Assembly: GCF_000633455.1 (NCBI RefSeq)
Contig: NZ_AYMG01000001.1
Coordinates: 372,001-436,000, forward strand
DNA: 64,000 nucleotides
Source: Pedobacter jeongneungensis
GTDB lineage: Bacteria; Bacteroidota; Bacteroidia; Sphingobacteriales; Sphingobacteriaceae
Direction of reading: 5' to 3'
The translations under genes and the position numbers were made by a program. The notes beneath the pieces were generated by a model that was not told where the DNA came from, searched no databases, and worked only from the letters and a program-made list of their open reading frames with translations. Positions 1 to 8,997 of this stretch are shown here, in pieces (the stretch's first letter is position 1; the number at the start of each line of letters is the position of its first letter).

Positions 1-5
1 GTCGG

Positions 6-38
6 CCTGTCCTTATTTTCTTTCTCGGGACAGGGTTT
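6..38 (+). terminator. Possible terminator or repeat hairpin
   Basis: CCTGTCC (6-12) pairs with GGACAGG (28-34) around a pyrimidine-rich loop, followed by GTTTAT. It could end a gene that lies left of the window, but the T-run is poor. The rest of bases 1-150 holds no ORF that I can support. Confidence 0.3.
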
Positions 39-155
39 ATCATAGTAAAAAGATGCAGAAATAAATTCTGCATCACGGCCGGAGATAAATTTCATCGGTA
101 GAAGTTAATAAATCGGCATCTTTTATCAAGATAATGTAAAAGAAGTATACAAACA

Positions 156-188
156 TTTGGAAATTAATCAAACGATTGATTAATTTTG
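156..188 (+). promoter_or_regulatory. Promoter with TetR-type operator palindrome
   Basis: A Bacteroidota-type promoter is visible: TTTG at 156-159, 21 bp, then TAATTTTG (181-188), which fits TAnnTTTG. A perfect inverted repeat overlaps it: AAATTAATCAA (161-171), ACGA spacer, TTGATTAATTT (176-186). A two-fold symmetric site lying over the -7 element directly before a TetR gene is the classic layout of an autorepressed efflux operon. Binding by the adjacent regulator is inferred. Confidence 0.75.
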
Positions 189-203
189 TGCTGTCAAAAA
201 GAA

Positions 204-830
204 ATGAAAACAGAAAAAGTAGATAAAAAACAGGCCATTCTCGACGCAGCTGAAAAGCTGTTTTGCGAAACGGGGTATGAGGGAACTTCTACCCGCCAGA
301 TTGCCAAAGAATCTGGAGCAAATATGGCAATGATAAATTATTATTTCGGTTCGAAAGAAGGCGTTTTTATAGAGATCATGAATGAGCGTATTGCTGGTTT
401 TGCTTCTCAGTTAAAAATCATCAATGAAGATAAGATCTCGGCATTGGAAAAATTGCATAAGGTTATTGAGGGTTATGTAAACAGAATTCTGAATAACACA
501 GCATTTCATAAAATGATGCACAGAGAACTGTCTTTAACCCAAAGGCCCGAAATGTATGATAAAATTAAGGATGCCATGAGTCATAACATGCAGCTTATCG
601 ATCGTATTATTACCGATGGGATAGAAGACGGCAGCTTCAACAAGGTAGACGTACGGATGGTAATTGCTACCATTATGGGTACCATAACCAATATAGTTAT
701 TGCCCCCCACAAGGTTATATCATGCTCCAACTTCGACCTGAGTAATCCGAAGGATAAAAAAATTATTAAAGACAGGGCGGTTGCCCACTTACAAGATCTA
801 ACAACAGTTTATTTAACAACAAAAAGATGA
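204..830 (+). CDS. TetR/AcrR family transcriptional regulator
   Basis: A TetR-type repressor of 208 residues. The N-terminal helix-turn-helix spans about residues 6-55; the stretch GTSTRQIAKESGANMAMINY followed by YFGSKE is the typical TetR recognition helix. The C-terminal half is helical and would bind the ligand. The frame is open from a TTG at 186, but that codon lies inside the promoter palindrome, so the ATG at 204 is the better start. Its stop overlaps the next ATG (ATGA at 827-830), so it is translationally coupled to the efflux genes. It probably represses this operon and is released by a toxic compound exported by the pump. The ligand is unknown. Confidence 0.9.
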   Translation: MKTEKVDKKQAILDAAEKLFCETGYEGTSTRQIAKESGANMAMINYYFGSKEGVFIEIMNERIAGFASQLKIINEDKISALEKLHKVIEGYVNRILNNTAFHKMMHRELSLTQRPEMYDKIKDAMSHNMQLIDRIITDGIEDGSFNKVDVRMVIATIMGTITNIVIAPHKVISCSNFDLSNPKDKKIIKDRAVAHLQDLTTVYLTTKR

Positions 831-2146
831 TACCCAAATCAATTAGATTAATGCTTGTGGCATCATTAGTTCCGGCGGCTTTATTTGCACAGAGCAGTAA
901 GGAATTAAATATCAATCAGGCAATAGAACTTGGCATAGCCAATAGTAAAAACTTAAAACTCTCCCAAAACAAAATTGATCAGGCTGTGGCTCAGCTAGCG
1001 GTTGTTAAAGACAACGCTTTACCTACCGGTACTGCAAGTTTTATGTATAACCACGCTGAAATTCCTACCACTACTTTTACGTTACCGGGTAGCGAATCAT
1101 CATTTAACCTGCCAAAAAGAGCTGATGCTTTTGTAGGTACAGCAGCTGTACAGGAGTTGGTGTATGGTGGCGGTAAATTAAAATATGCAAAAGAATCGAC
1201 TAAATTATTGGCCGAGGTTGCACGTTTGGATGGCGATAAGAGCAAAGAAGAAATTACTTACGCGGTAATCAATACTTATTATTCTTTATACAAGGTTCTA
1301 CAGAGCAGAAAAGTAGTTGATCAGAATTTAGAGTCGATTGCTGCGCAAATTAAACAGGCACAACGTTTCTTCGAACAGGGCATTGTAACCAAAAACGATG
1401 TGTTGCGTTTCCAATTGCAACAGGCAAACGTTACGTTAACTCAAATGGATATCGAGAGCAACCGCAAAGTAATCAATTACAACTTAGACATCCTTTTGGG
1501 CTTACCTGAAGATACAGAGGTTAAAATTGTTGATCCAACCCTTGGCCTAAAAACCCCAGGTTCGTTAAACGAATATATCGGTCAGGCATTTGCTAACCGC
1601 CAGGAGCTGAAACAGTTTGATATACAGAACAAAGTAGCCGATTTTAACATCAAAACTGTTAAGGCAAATACTTTACCTACCGTTGGTGTTGGTGCAAACC
1701 TTTACTACATTAACCCAAGTGGCAAATTTATTCCACCTACAAACCAATACTTAATGCCAGTTACATTAGGTGCAACGGTTTCGTGGAATTTCGGGAACCT
1801 TTGGACAAACAAAAACAAAGTAAGTGAAGCAAAAATTCAGCAGAGCGAAATTACCATTCAGAAAGATATATTTTCTGATCAGGTAAAAACTGATATCAAT
1901 AAAAACTTTCAAAGTTATCAGGTGGCCATGAACAAAATCCAGGTTTTGGAAACTTCAATTGCACAGGCAACAGAGAACGATAAGTTATTGGCATCTAAAT
2001 ATAAAAACAATGTGGCTTCTGTTACCGATCGGATTGATGCAGAAACTTTATTATACCAGGCAAAAATAAACTTAGAAATAGCAAAGGCAGACGCAGGTTT
2101 GGCTTACTATACACTATTAAAATCAACAGGAAAAATAACGCAATAA
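827..2146 (+). CDS. TolC family outer membrane efflux protein
   Basis: The outer-membrane channel of a tripartite exporter, 439 residues. A signal peptide is present (about residues 1-21, ending LFAQ). The mature part shows the TolC/OEP pattern of two repeated halves rich in long Gln/Ala/Lys helices, for example near residues 30-60 and 340-430. Its length is normal for the family. It starts inside the TetR stop codon and is followed 8 bp later by the adaptor gene, so all four genes are one transcript. It should form the trimeric duct that receives substrate from the HlyD-like and EmrB-like partners. Confidence 0.92.
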   Translation: MIPKSIRLMLVASLVPAALFAQSSKELNINQAIELGIANSKNLKLSQNKIDQAVAQLAVVKDNALPTGTASFMYNHAEIPTTTFTLPGSESSFNLPKRADAFVGTAAVQELVYGGGKLKYAKESTKLLAEVARLDGDKSKEEITYAVINTYYSLYKVLQSRKVVDQNLESIAAQIKQAQRFFEQGIVTKNDVLRFQLQQANVTLTQMDIESNRKVINYNLDILLGLPEDTEVKIVDPTLGLKTPGSLNEYIGQAFANRQELKQFDIQNKVADFNIKTVKANTLPTVGVGANLYYINPSGKFIPPTNQYLMPVTLGATVSWNFGNLWTNKNKVSEAKIQQSEITIQKDIFSDQVKTDINKNFQSYQVAMNKIQVLETSIAQATENDKLLASKYKNNVASVTDRIDAETLLYQAKINLEIAKADAGLAYYTLLKSTGKITQ

Positions 2147-2154
2147 ATACAGCA

Positions 2155-3234
2155 ATGACAACTGAAAAGAAAAAAAAGAACATAGTAGTACCCATCATTT
2201 TAGGTGTTTTACTAGTAATCGGTATAATCTTCGGGATTACCGAATGGAGTTATTATAGCAAACACGTAGATACGGATGATGCTCAGATTGATGGCGATAT
2301 CAGTCCTGTTGTTGCCCGCGTTGGTGGTTATGTTAAGGATATTAATTTTGAAGAAAATACACATGTAACTGAAGGACAGATCTTGGTGAAGCTTGATGAC
2401 AACGATTACAAAGTGAAATTAGAACAAGCGCAATCAGGCCAAAAAGGTGCAAGCGCAGGTGTTGGTGTGGCAGAATCGCAAATTGCGGCTACCCAAGCCA
2501 ACACAGGTACTGCAAAAGCAAACGTTGACGCAGCGAAATCAAATGTTGCGGCTGCAAACGTAAAAGTAAATTTAGCACAGAAAGATTATAACCGTTATGA
2601 AAACCTGGTTAAAGACGGTTCAATAACACAACAGGCTTTCGATCAGGCAAAGGCTAATAAAGAATCTGCAGAAGCGGCAAGACAATCTGCTCTGGCAGCA
2701 TATCAGGCAGCGCAAGATCAGTACAATGCTGCGGTTAAACAGGTTGGTACGACACAATCGCAATTGGCAGTAAGCAGCAATGTAATCAGCCAACGCCAAA
2801 GTGATATCGATTTTGCTAAACTTCAATTATCATATACCGATATCAAAGCGCCGGCAACTGGTATTGTTTCTAAAAAGAATGTTCAAAAAGGACAATTGGT
2901 TCAGGCTGGTCAGTCTTTATTCTCTGTAGTGAACGACGGAAGTATTTATGTAACCGCAAACTTTAAAGAAACCCAATTGGAAAAAATTAAAGAAGGTTCT
3001 AAAGTAGAAATCGAAGTTGATGCTTATCCAGACGAAAAAATTGAAGGTGAAGTATATAATTTCTCTCCGATTACTGGTGCAAAAGGATCTTTATTGCCTC
3101 CTGATAATGCTACTGGTAACTTCGTTAAGGTTGTTCAACGTGTTCCGGTAAAAATCAAAATCCATCCATCAAAAGAACTGTTGGCTAAATTACGTCCAGG
3201 AATGAGCGTTAAAGCTTCAGTATCTACTAAATAA
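2155..3234 (+). CDS. HlyD/EmrA-like membrane fusion protein
   Basis: The periplasmic adaptor of the pump, 359 residues. One N-terminal transmembrane segment (about residues 9-30) is followed by the EmrA-type motif TDDAQIDGDISPVVARVGG, the first half of a lipoyl-like domain. Residues 85-215 are Ala/Gln-rich and form the coiled-coil hairpin. A second lipoyl half and beta-barrel follow (FKETQLEKI and neighbours). This is the architecture that pairs with DHA2 transporters. It lies 8 bp after the TolC-like gene and 8 bp before the transporter gene. Confidence 0.93.
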   Translation: MTTEKKKKNIVVPIILGVLLVIGIIFGITEWSYYSKHVDTDDAQIDGDISPVVARVGGYVKDINFEENTHVTEGQILVKLDDNDYKVKLEQAQSGQKGASAGVGVAESQIAATQANTGTAKANVDAAKSNVAAANVKVNLAQKDYNRYENLVKDGSITQQAFDQAKANKESAEAARQSALAAYQAAQDQYNAAVKQVGTTQSQLAVSSNVISQRQSDIDFAKLQLSYTDIKAPATGIVSKKNVQKGQLVQAGQSLFSVVNDGSIYVTANFKETQLEKIKEGSKVEIEVDAYPDEKIEGEVYNFSPITGAKGSLLPPDNATGNFVKVVQRVPVKIKIHPSKELLAKLRPGMSVKASVSTK

Positions 3235-3242
3235 TATTAAAA

Positions 3243-4790
3243 ATGGCCGAAGTAGGTTTAAAAAAGTGGATTATTACATTTACGGTAATCACAGCTTCTT
3301 TGTTGGAGCTGATTGATACAACTATCGTAAACGTGGCAATTCCACAGATACAGGGAAACCTGGGCGCCACCCTGGAGGATGTGGCCTGGCTTTCTACAGG
3401 CTATGCGGTAGCAAACGTTATCGTATTGCCAATGTCGGGCTGGTTGGGTAACCGGTTTGGCAGGAAAAATTATTTTCTTACCTCCATCATCGTTTTTACA
3501 CTCGTTTCCTTTTTATGCGGAAACGCCACTTCATTAAATGAGCTTATTTTATTCAGGATTATTCAGGGATTGGCCGGTGGTGGTTTAATATCAACGGCGC
3601 AAGCTATCCTTATCGAAACCTGGCCACGTGAAGATGTGGGTATCGCAACAGCCCTTTTTGGTTTAGGCGCGGTAGTTGGACCAACAGTAGGACCAACCAT
3701 TGGTGGATATATCCTGGAAATCAGTTCCTGGCCTTGGATCTTTTATGTGAATATTCCCGTCGGAATACTCGCGGCCTACTGTACGTATACCTTTGTTCGG
3801 GCAACCCCTAAAGAAGGGCAGGGTCAACCTGTCGATTGGTGGGGTATCGCGTTATTGGCTATTGCAGTAGGTAGTTTACAAACATTGTTAGAAAAAGGAG
3901 AAAGCGAAGATTGGTTCTCTACACCATATATCACTGCATTGGCCGTTGCTTCGGTATTTGGCTTGCTGTTGTTTATCTGGCGGGAGATGACCACCGACCA
4001 CCCGATTGTGAATTTTAAAATTATGAGGCACAGAAGTTTTTCTGTAGGTATGTTTACCTCCTTTATTTTAGGTTTCGGTTTATACGGTTCGGTATTCGTA
4101 TTTCCGGTATTCTGTCAGAATCTGTTAGGATTTTCGCCATTGCAAACAGGAGAAATCTTGTTCCCAGGTGGTTTATGTACCATTGTAATGATGCCTTTTA
4201 TCGGTATTATGCTTAAAAAAGGTGTTCCTGCGCAGATTATGGCCACTTTCGGGATGTTTGCCTTCTTTGTTTTCTGTTGGATGTTGAGCAATTCGACGCT
4301 TCAGTCAGGAACCGGCGATTTCTTCTGGCCTTTGGTTATCAGGGGTGTGGGTATGGCCTTATTGTTTGTGCCTTTAACTACACTGGCTATCCAGGACCTT
4401 AAAGGACCGGAAATTGGTCAGGGTTCTGGTTTAAACAACATGATGCGTCAGTTGGGCGGTTCATTCGGTATTGCCGCTTTAACCACTTTGATACATATCC
4501 GTTCAGGTTTCCACAGAAGCGTTTTGTTGTCGAATGTGAATGATTATAACCAGCCATTTGTAGAGCGTTTTAATATTTTGATTAAAGGCTTTATGGCGAA
4601 AGGACAAACTTTGTTCGACGCCAAAATTATGGCGGCAAAAGCAATGGAAGGAATTGTAACCAGACAGACCATGTTGCTCACTTACGACGATGCGTATTGG
4701 GTAGCCGGGTTGATCATGTTATTCTCGATCCCATTACTCTATCTTCAAAAGTTTAAGAAAAATGCAAACATTCCTGCCGATGTGCATTAA
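3243..4790 (+). CDS. DHA2 family drug:H+ antiporter (EmrB-like)
   Basis: The inner-membrane pump of the system, 515 residues with about 14 predicted transmembrane helices. Motif A appears as GWLGNRFGRKNYF after helix 2. The antiporter motif C region is GLGAVVGPTVGPTIGGYI near residue 145. An acidic LIDTTIVNVAIPQIQ stretch sits in helix 1, as in EmrB and QacA. Together with the preceding adaptor and channel it should export hydrophobic drugs, dyes or related compounds across both membranes. The substrate cannot be read from sequence. A strong terminator follows 38 bp downstream. Confidence 0.93.
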   Translation: MAEVGLKKWIITFTVITASLLELIDTTIVNVAIPQIQGNLGATLEDVAWLSTGYAVANVIVLPMSGWLGNRFGRKNYFLTSIIVFTLVSFLCGNATSLNELILFRIIQGLAGGGLISTAQAILIETWPREDVGIATALFGLGAVVGPTVGPTIGGYILEISSWPWIFYVNIPVGILAAYCTYTFVRATPKEGQGQPVDWWGIALLAIAVGSLQTLLEKGESEDWFSTPYITALAVASVFGLLLFIWREMTTDHPIVNFKIMRHRSFSVGMFTSFILGFGLYGSVFVFPVFCQNLLGFSPLQTGEILFPGGLCTIVMMPFIGIMLKKGVPAQIMATFGMFAFFVFCWMLSNSTLQSGTGDFFWPLVIRGVGMALLFVPLTTLAIQDLKGPEIGQGSGLNNMMRQLGGSFGIAALTTLIHIRSGFHRSVLLSNVNDYNQPFVERFNILIKGFMAKGQTLFDAKIMAAKAMEGIVTRQTMLLTYDDAYWVAGLIMLFSIPLLYLQKFKKNANIPADVH

Positions 4791-4828
4791 AATTTGCAAA
4801 GAAATGCCATAAATAATGGCAAAAAACA

Positions 4829-4864
4829 AAAACAGCCGGTGTATTTTATTACATCGGCTGTTTT
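4829..4864 (+). terminator. Rho-independent terminator of efflux operon
   Basis: AAAACAGCCGGTGT (4829-4842) pairs with ACATCGGCTGTTTT (4851-4864): a 14-bp stem with one G-T wobble and an 8-nt loop. It lies just after the EmrB-like gene. A small TGCCAT/ATGGCA hairpin precedes it at about 4804-4820. Confidence 0.8.
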
Positions 4865-5052
4865 AACCCAAAAAATTAACAATCAATGCAATGCCCTTAA
4901 ACATTGCAAATGTTCTTACTTAACCACATAGTGGCCAAATAAGATTCTAAAATTAAAATTTATTCTACAATTTTCCAAATTGTAAGCCTTAGAATTTTAA
5001 TACCTTATGCATTTTTTGTAGTATTACGGTATACAAAACTATTGCCTAAGCT

Positions 5053-7638
5053 ATGCCCAAACTTCGTTTAACAACGCAACGTGAATCTATTTTTAATAAT
5101 GAGGTAATCTCAAAATTCGAACTCTTTAACAGTTTATTTCTCACCTTGCCTTTTTACAAAATTAAAGATACCGGAACACTGCTTCCCCTTTTCTTTAAAA
5201 GCTGTGAAGAAGGTATTGCAAACGGAGAGAAACCTGCACAGATTATTGAAGAATTTTTTGCCAAGTACACCAGCTATACCGAGCGCAAGGATATTGTTGA
5301 CCTTCTTTTCCGTTTTATACAATATATCGAGCGTCAGGTGGTGCTTTTCGATGCGGTTGAAGATGCTTCTTTTACGAAGCTAAATACCACTGATGAGCAG
5401 AGTACACTGGCGTTTATTTTAAAGAAGAATGCCGATAACAAACCTGTACTGGCCAAAATTGAAAAACTGATTGACGAGCTTTCGCTGCGTTTGGTTTTAA
5501 CCGCGCACCCCACCCAGTTTTATCCGGGCAGTGTTTTGGCCATTATTACCGATTTAACCAAAGCGATCAGGGATAACGACATCACCTCGATGAATTCCCT
5601 TTTACAGCAGTTAGGTAAAACGCCGTTTTTTAATAAAAAATCGCCAACACCTGTTGATGAAGCTTTAAACCTGGCCTGGTTCCTCGAAAATACTTTTTAT
5701 TTTGCTGCGGCAAACATTCAGGAAGAAATAGATCAGAATCTGGATGAGTATAACCTCGAAACCAAGAAAATTTTAGAGCTCGGTTTCTGGCCGGGGGGTG
5801 ATAGGGACGGAAATCCGAACATTCATGCGGATACCACTTTAGAAGTTTCTAAAATGTTGCGACAGATTCTTTTCCGCTGTTACTACCGTGATTTCAGGGT
5901 AATTAAACGTCGAATTACCTTTAGAGGTGTTGAAGAAAATATTGCAAAACTGCATGATGTGCTTTATCAAAATGCCTTCGATCAAACCTGCGAGCTTCAT
6001 GATATTTCTGATGAATTAAGGGACAACCTGAATAAAATTAAAGAAACCCTGTTGGCAGAACACGAAGGTTTATTTGTTGACCTGGTTAACGACCTGATCC
6101 GCAAGATAGATCTATACGGTAACTATTTTGCTTCTTTGGATATCCGTCAGGATAGCCGCGTGCTGAGAAGCGTACATGCTTACTGCCGCGAAAATAAACC
6201 GATCTCTTCATTATATCCTGTTGATTACGATAAATTATCAGAAGCTGAAAAACTAAACCTGATTTCGTTTAAAGAGGCAACCATTGTTTACGCAAGCGAG
6301 CCTGATGCCTTAATTGAGGATACCATTGAGGTAATTAAAGAAATTAAAGGAATTCAGAAACGTAACGGCGAAAAAGCCTGCCACCGTTTTATTATCAGCA
6401 ATTGCCAGCAGGCCAGCGATATTTTACAGTTGATCGAACTTTTCCTTTGGAATGGTTGGAGCAAAGAATCATTGACGATTGATTTTGTGCCGCTTTTTGA
6501 AACCGTAAACGATTTAAAAGGCGCTGCTGCCATTATGGATACCTTGTACAGCAATCCATTTTATAAAGCACATTTGGCGAGCCGTGGCAATAAGCAGGAT
6601 ATTATGCTTGGTTATTCTGATAGCACTAAAGATGGTGGCTATTTGATGGCTAACTGGTCTATCTTTAATGGTAAAACGTCATTATCCGCTATTTCTGCAA
6701 AACACAACATCCAACTGGCATTTTTCGATGGCCGTGGCGGACCCCCTGCGCGTGGTGGTGGTAAAACACACCGTTTCTATGCTTCGATGGGTAAGGAAAT
6801 TGCGAATAAAAACATGCAGCTAACCGTCCAAGGGCAGACCATTAGTTCTCAATATGGTTCAGTAGAAAGTGCTGAATTTAATATTGAGCAATTAATCAAC
6901 GCCGGCCTAACCTCCGGACTAAAAGAAAAACATAATATTCTTTTAGATCCTGAAAATAAAGCCCTGCTTGATGAAATGGCAGAAGAAAGTTATAAAGCTT
7001 TTGTGGATTTGCGTGAGCACCCATTATTTGTAAGTTATTTAGAGAAATTATCTCCTTTAAAACTGTTGTCGCAGGCCAATATCAGCAGTCGCCCGGTGAA
7101 AAGAAATGGCGGCGGCGAAATGAAACTCGAAGATTTGAGGGCCATTAGTTTTGTAACGGCCTGGAGTATGCTGAAACAAAATGTTCCCGGTTTTTATGGG
7201 ATGGGAACGGCCTTGAGCACTCAGGAAAAGGCAGGTAATTGGGATAAAGTGGTTAAGGTTTATCAGGATTCTGATTACCTGAAAACCATTGTAGATAACT
7301 GTATGATGAGCATGAGCAAATCGGACTTTGTAATTACGGCCCATTTAGCCAACGACAAAGAGTTTGGCGCCTTTTGGACTCAATTATATGAAGAGTTTAA
7401 ATTAACCAAAGAGATGCTTTTAAAACTCTCAGGACAGCCAACTCTAATGGCTAATTATCCTGTAGATAAAAAATCGATCGCTACGCGTGAGAGAATTATT
7501 CTACCACTCGTATTGATTCAGCATTTTGCTTTAGAGAAATTGCAGCACGATCAGAACGAGAAAGACCAGCATGCTTTAGAAAAGCTTGCGGTAAGAACAG
7601 TTTTTGGTATTGTAAATGCCGGTAGGAATTTAGCTTAG
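5053..7638 (+). CDS. ppc: Phosphoenolpyruvate carboxylase
   Basis: Converts PEP plus bicarbonate to oxaloacetate, refilling the TCA cycle in the cytoplasm. The 861 residues match the family length. Visible signatures are LTAHPTQFYPGSVL (the catalytic His region), GGDRDGNPN, GYSDSTKDGGYLMANW, and the glycine-rich loop FDGRGGPPARGGGKTH, which corresponds to the FHGRGG(S/T)xGRGG loop of other PEPCs. The C-terminus ends GIVNAGRNLA where classical enzymes have a conserved tail near RNTG. The loop reads GPPARGG rather than GSIGRGG. This may be a lineage variant. Monocistronic, with a 262-bp leader region upstream. Confidence 0.95.
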   Translation: MPKLRLTTQRESIFNNEVISKFELFNSLFLTLPFYKIKDTGTLLPLFFKSCEEGIANGEKPAQIIEEFFAKYTSYTERKDIVDLLFRFIQYIERQVVLFDAVEDASFTKLNTTDEQSTLAFILKKNADNKPVLAKIEKLIDELSLRLVLTAHPTQFYPGSVLAIITDLTKAIRDNDITSMNSLLQQLGKTPFFNKKSPTPVDEALNLAWFLENTFYFAAANIQEEIDQNLDEYNLETKKILELGFWPGGDRDGNPNIHADTTLEVSKMLRQILFRCYYRDFRVIKRRITFRGVEENIAKLHDVLYQNAFDQTCELHDISDELRDNLNKIKETLLAEHEGLFVDLVNDLIRKIDLYGNYFASLDIRQDSRVLRSVHAYCRENKPISSLYPVDYDKLSEAEKLNLISFKEATIVYASEPDALIEDTIEVIKEIKGIQKRNGEKACHRFIISNCQQASDILQLIELFLWNGWSKESLTIDFVPLFETVNDLKGAAAIMDTLYSNPFYKAHLASRGNKQDIMLGYSDSTKDGGYLMANWSIFNGKTSLSAISAKHNIQLAFFDGRGGPPARGGGKTHRFYASMGKEIANKNMQLTVQGQTISSQYGSVESAEFNIEQLINAGLTSGLKEKHNILLDPENKALLDEMAEESYKAFVDLREHPLFVSYLEKLSPLKLLSQANISSRPVKRNGGGEMKLEDLRAISFVTAWSMLKQNVPGFYGMGTALSTQEKAGNWDKVVKVYQDSDYLKTIVDNCMMSMSKSDFVITAHLANDKEFGAFWTQLYEEFKLTKEMLLKLSGQPTLMANYPVDKKSIATRERIILPLVLIQHFALEKLQHDQNEKDQHALEKLAVRTVFGIVNAGRNLA

Positions 7639-7649
7639 TGCTTTCTGCC

Positions 7650-7682
7650 AACCCTCGCAGGTTTCCGAAACCTGCGAGGGTT
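7650..7682. repeat. Palindromic hairpin ACC-N5-GGTTT type
   Basis: AACCCTCGCAGGTTTC (7650-7665) and its exact complement (7667-7682) form a 16-bp stem with almost no loop. It resembles the hairpin at 28387-28415 in layout. It is followed by an A-run, not a T-run, so it is a weak terminator for ppc and is better seen as a dispersed palindrome. Confidence 0.65.
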
Positions 7683-7695
7683 AAAAAAAACATAT

Positions 7696-7763
7696 CCAAG
7701 GTCTGTGTCCCCACAAACCTTTTTTACGTCCAATTTGTCATTCTGAACGCAGTGAAGAATCTC
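7696..7763. repeat. Composite repeat left of small membrane gene
   Basis: Bases 7696-7731 (centre TGTGTCCCCACAAACC) match 8162-8197 at 30 of 36 positions. Each copy is followed within about 20 bp by a GTCAT-type palindromic repeat half (here 7737-7763, GTCATTCTGAACGCAGTGAA). The two copies flank the gene at 7844-8152 in direct orientation. Confidence 0.6.
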
Positions 7764-7843
7764 CGGCATAATTGCATAGGCATTCGGTTTTTTATATTGT
7801 GCTGATTATTAGTTATATTTAAAATTGATATGAAGTAATAAAA

Positions 7844-8152
7844 ATGAAATTGAAAACAAAATTTATTATAGCCACACTATTACTGGCCATTTTTATAGTA
7901 GATATGATTTGGTGGTTTCGTGTTTCAGATAGCAATAGCTCCTTTGAAATCGCGAAAAATAATTACTTAGCGGCGTTTCCTGCTTTCTTGCAGAATACGT
8001 TGTTATTAACGGGTATTGCCATTGCCATCCTAGTTATTTCAGGAATATTCTTTGTTCAAACAAGAAAAGGAAATAAACTTCAAACCGTGTCTACAGTTGG
8101 ATTTTGTTTAAGCTTTACTTTAGCTTTTTGGCAATTATTTTCTTTAATGTAA
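7844..8152 (+). CDS. Small hypothetical membrane protein
   Basis: A 102-residue protein I do not recognise. It has three predicted transmembrane segments: about residues 5-27 (FIIATLLLAIFIVDMIWWF), 44-68 (LLLTGIAIAILVISGIFFV) and 82-100 (VGFCLSFTLAFWQLF). The short loops contain few charges, and there are no cysteine pairs or known motifs. No gene lies close enough to suggest an operon. It is bracketed by two copies of a composite repeat, so it may have been inserted or duplicated together with it. The coding call rests on length and hydrophobic pattern only. Confidence 0.6.
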   Translation: MKLKTKFIIATLLLAIFIVDMIWWFRVSDSNSSFEIAKNNYLAAFPAFLQNTLLLTGIAIAILVISGIFFVQTRKGNKLQTVSTVGFCLSFTLAFWQLFSLM

Positions 8153-8161
8153 AGTTAAGTA

Positions 8162-8197
8162 CCAAGTCCTGTGTCCCCATAGACCTTTTTTAATTCC
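8162..8197. repeat. Composite repeat right of small membrane gene
   Basis: Second copy of the 36-bp sequence at 7696-7731, sharing TGTGTCCCCA and ACCTTTTTT. It begins 10 bp after the small membrane gene and is followed by the long palindrome at 8213-8300. Confidence 0.6.
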
Positions 8198-8212
8198 CCT
8201 GTTCTCACAAAC

Positions 8213-8300
8213 GGTCGTCATTTCGACCGTAGTGGAGAAATCTTTTAACCATAGTTCAAAGATTTCTCCATTTCGCTGTGCTTCAGTCGAAATGACGACC
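8213..8300. repeat. GTCATTTCGA-type palindromic repeat, full copy
   Basis: GGTCGTCATTTCGAC (8213-8227) is perfectly complementary to 8286-8300, and a second inner pair, GGAGAAATCTTT with AAAGATTTCTCC, extends the stem. It is one of several related palindromes in the window that start GTCAT. A half copy lies at 40996-41035. Confidence 0.75.
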
Positions 8301-8666
8301 TTACTATTTGGATCTGCTATTATAGACTGAAAGAATCTGCATGTATAGTAGCACATGTTGAAGTTAAACTCTTAAGAAATTTCTAAGCTTTCGGAATCAA
8401 AATATTTTAATAATCACACTTATGCTCATTTCATTGGGTTTTAGTTCGTTCAGAATTACAAAACCCAGCCATCTAAACCTGATTGGACGGATGCCGATTT
8501 AAGCATCTGTTTTTATTTACTTATGGCATGTTTGCTTGTTTCACAGGTTTTCTATCGGCAGGAGGGAAAGCAGGGCTGTAGCAACCGATGGAAAACGGAA
8601 CCTTGCTTTCCAAAAAAACAAGAATTGATAATAGCATAAAAGATTGCTTCGTCGTTCCTCCTCGCA
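8301..8666. other. Non-coding stretch with possible repeat remnants
   Basis: No ORF with convincing coding character is present in this 366-bp part of the 8153-8748 gap. It holds CATCTAAACC and a GC-richer block with GGCAGGAGGGAAAGCAGG near 8560. A half copy of the GTCATTGCGAGG-type repeat spans 8642-8672 (ending CTCGCAATGACG), next to the operon terminator. Confidence 0.4.
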
Positions 8667-8672
8667 ATGACG

Positions 8673-8713
8673 AAAAAAAAATCCCCTGCAGATGTAAATC
8701 TTCAGGGGATTTT
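8673..8713 (-). terminator. Terminator of the peroxiredoxin operon
   Basis: AAAATCCCCTGCAGAT (8678-8693) pairs with ATCTTCAGGGGATTTT (8698-8713) with one mismatch. Read on the minus strand it is followed by a run of nine U. It lies 36 bp after the last gene of the operon. Confidence 0.8.
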
Positions 8714-8748
8714 ATATTTCGAAAAAGCGAAATTAAAGTTTAAAACGA

Positions 8749-8997
8749 TTATCGATCAATCGAACCCATCACTTTTTGGCCGAAAGCATTTAGTGCATCT
8801 TTTTCGGCAGCACCTTCGCTTACCATCTGGTGTACTTCTAACGCACCACAGATATTGGTAATCATTTCGCCTGCAACATCAACCTCGTGCTCACTAACGC
8901 CTCTAAACTCGCAGAAAGCCTCTAAAACCTCCAAAGTGGTCTCCAGTTGTGCCGGAGTGGTGTTTTGAAATAACTGTCTTATAACCGGAATCTTCAT
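8749..8997 (-). CDS. Small DUF6952-like protein
   Basis: An 82-residue soluble, mostly helical protein. From memory it matches the Bacteroidota family DUF6952, which is found next to thioredoxin and peroxiredoxin genes; I cannot confirm this without a search. It begins MKIPVIRQLF and has a single Cys in the EAFCEFRG segment plus another in ITNICGAL. Its first base shares position 8997 with the thioredoxin stop, so the genes are translationally coupled. It ends 36 bp before the operon terminator. Context suggests a role in thiol redox control, but no activity can be assigned. Confidence 0.75.
   Translation of the reverse strand: MKIPVIRQLFQNTTPAQLETTLEVLEAFCEFRGVSEHEVDVAGEMITNICGALEVHQMVSEGAAEKDALNAFGQKVMGSIDR

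Noticed and set aside
186..203. Upstream TTG start for the TetR gene
   Set aside because: It lies inside the promoter palindrome; the ATG at 204 gives the normal TetR N-terminus.
7650..7682. Terminator of ppc
   Set aside because: The hairpin is strong but is followed by A-rich, not T-rich DNA; listed as a repeat instead.
8144..8356. 70-codon minus-strand frame
   Set aside because: Translates palindromic repeat DNA (for example VISTEAQRNGEIF), a common false ORF.
8667..8861. 64-codon plus-strand frame
   Set aside because: Shadow of the operon terminator and the small DUF gene on the other strand.
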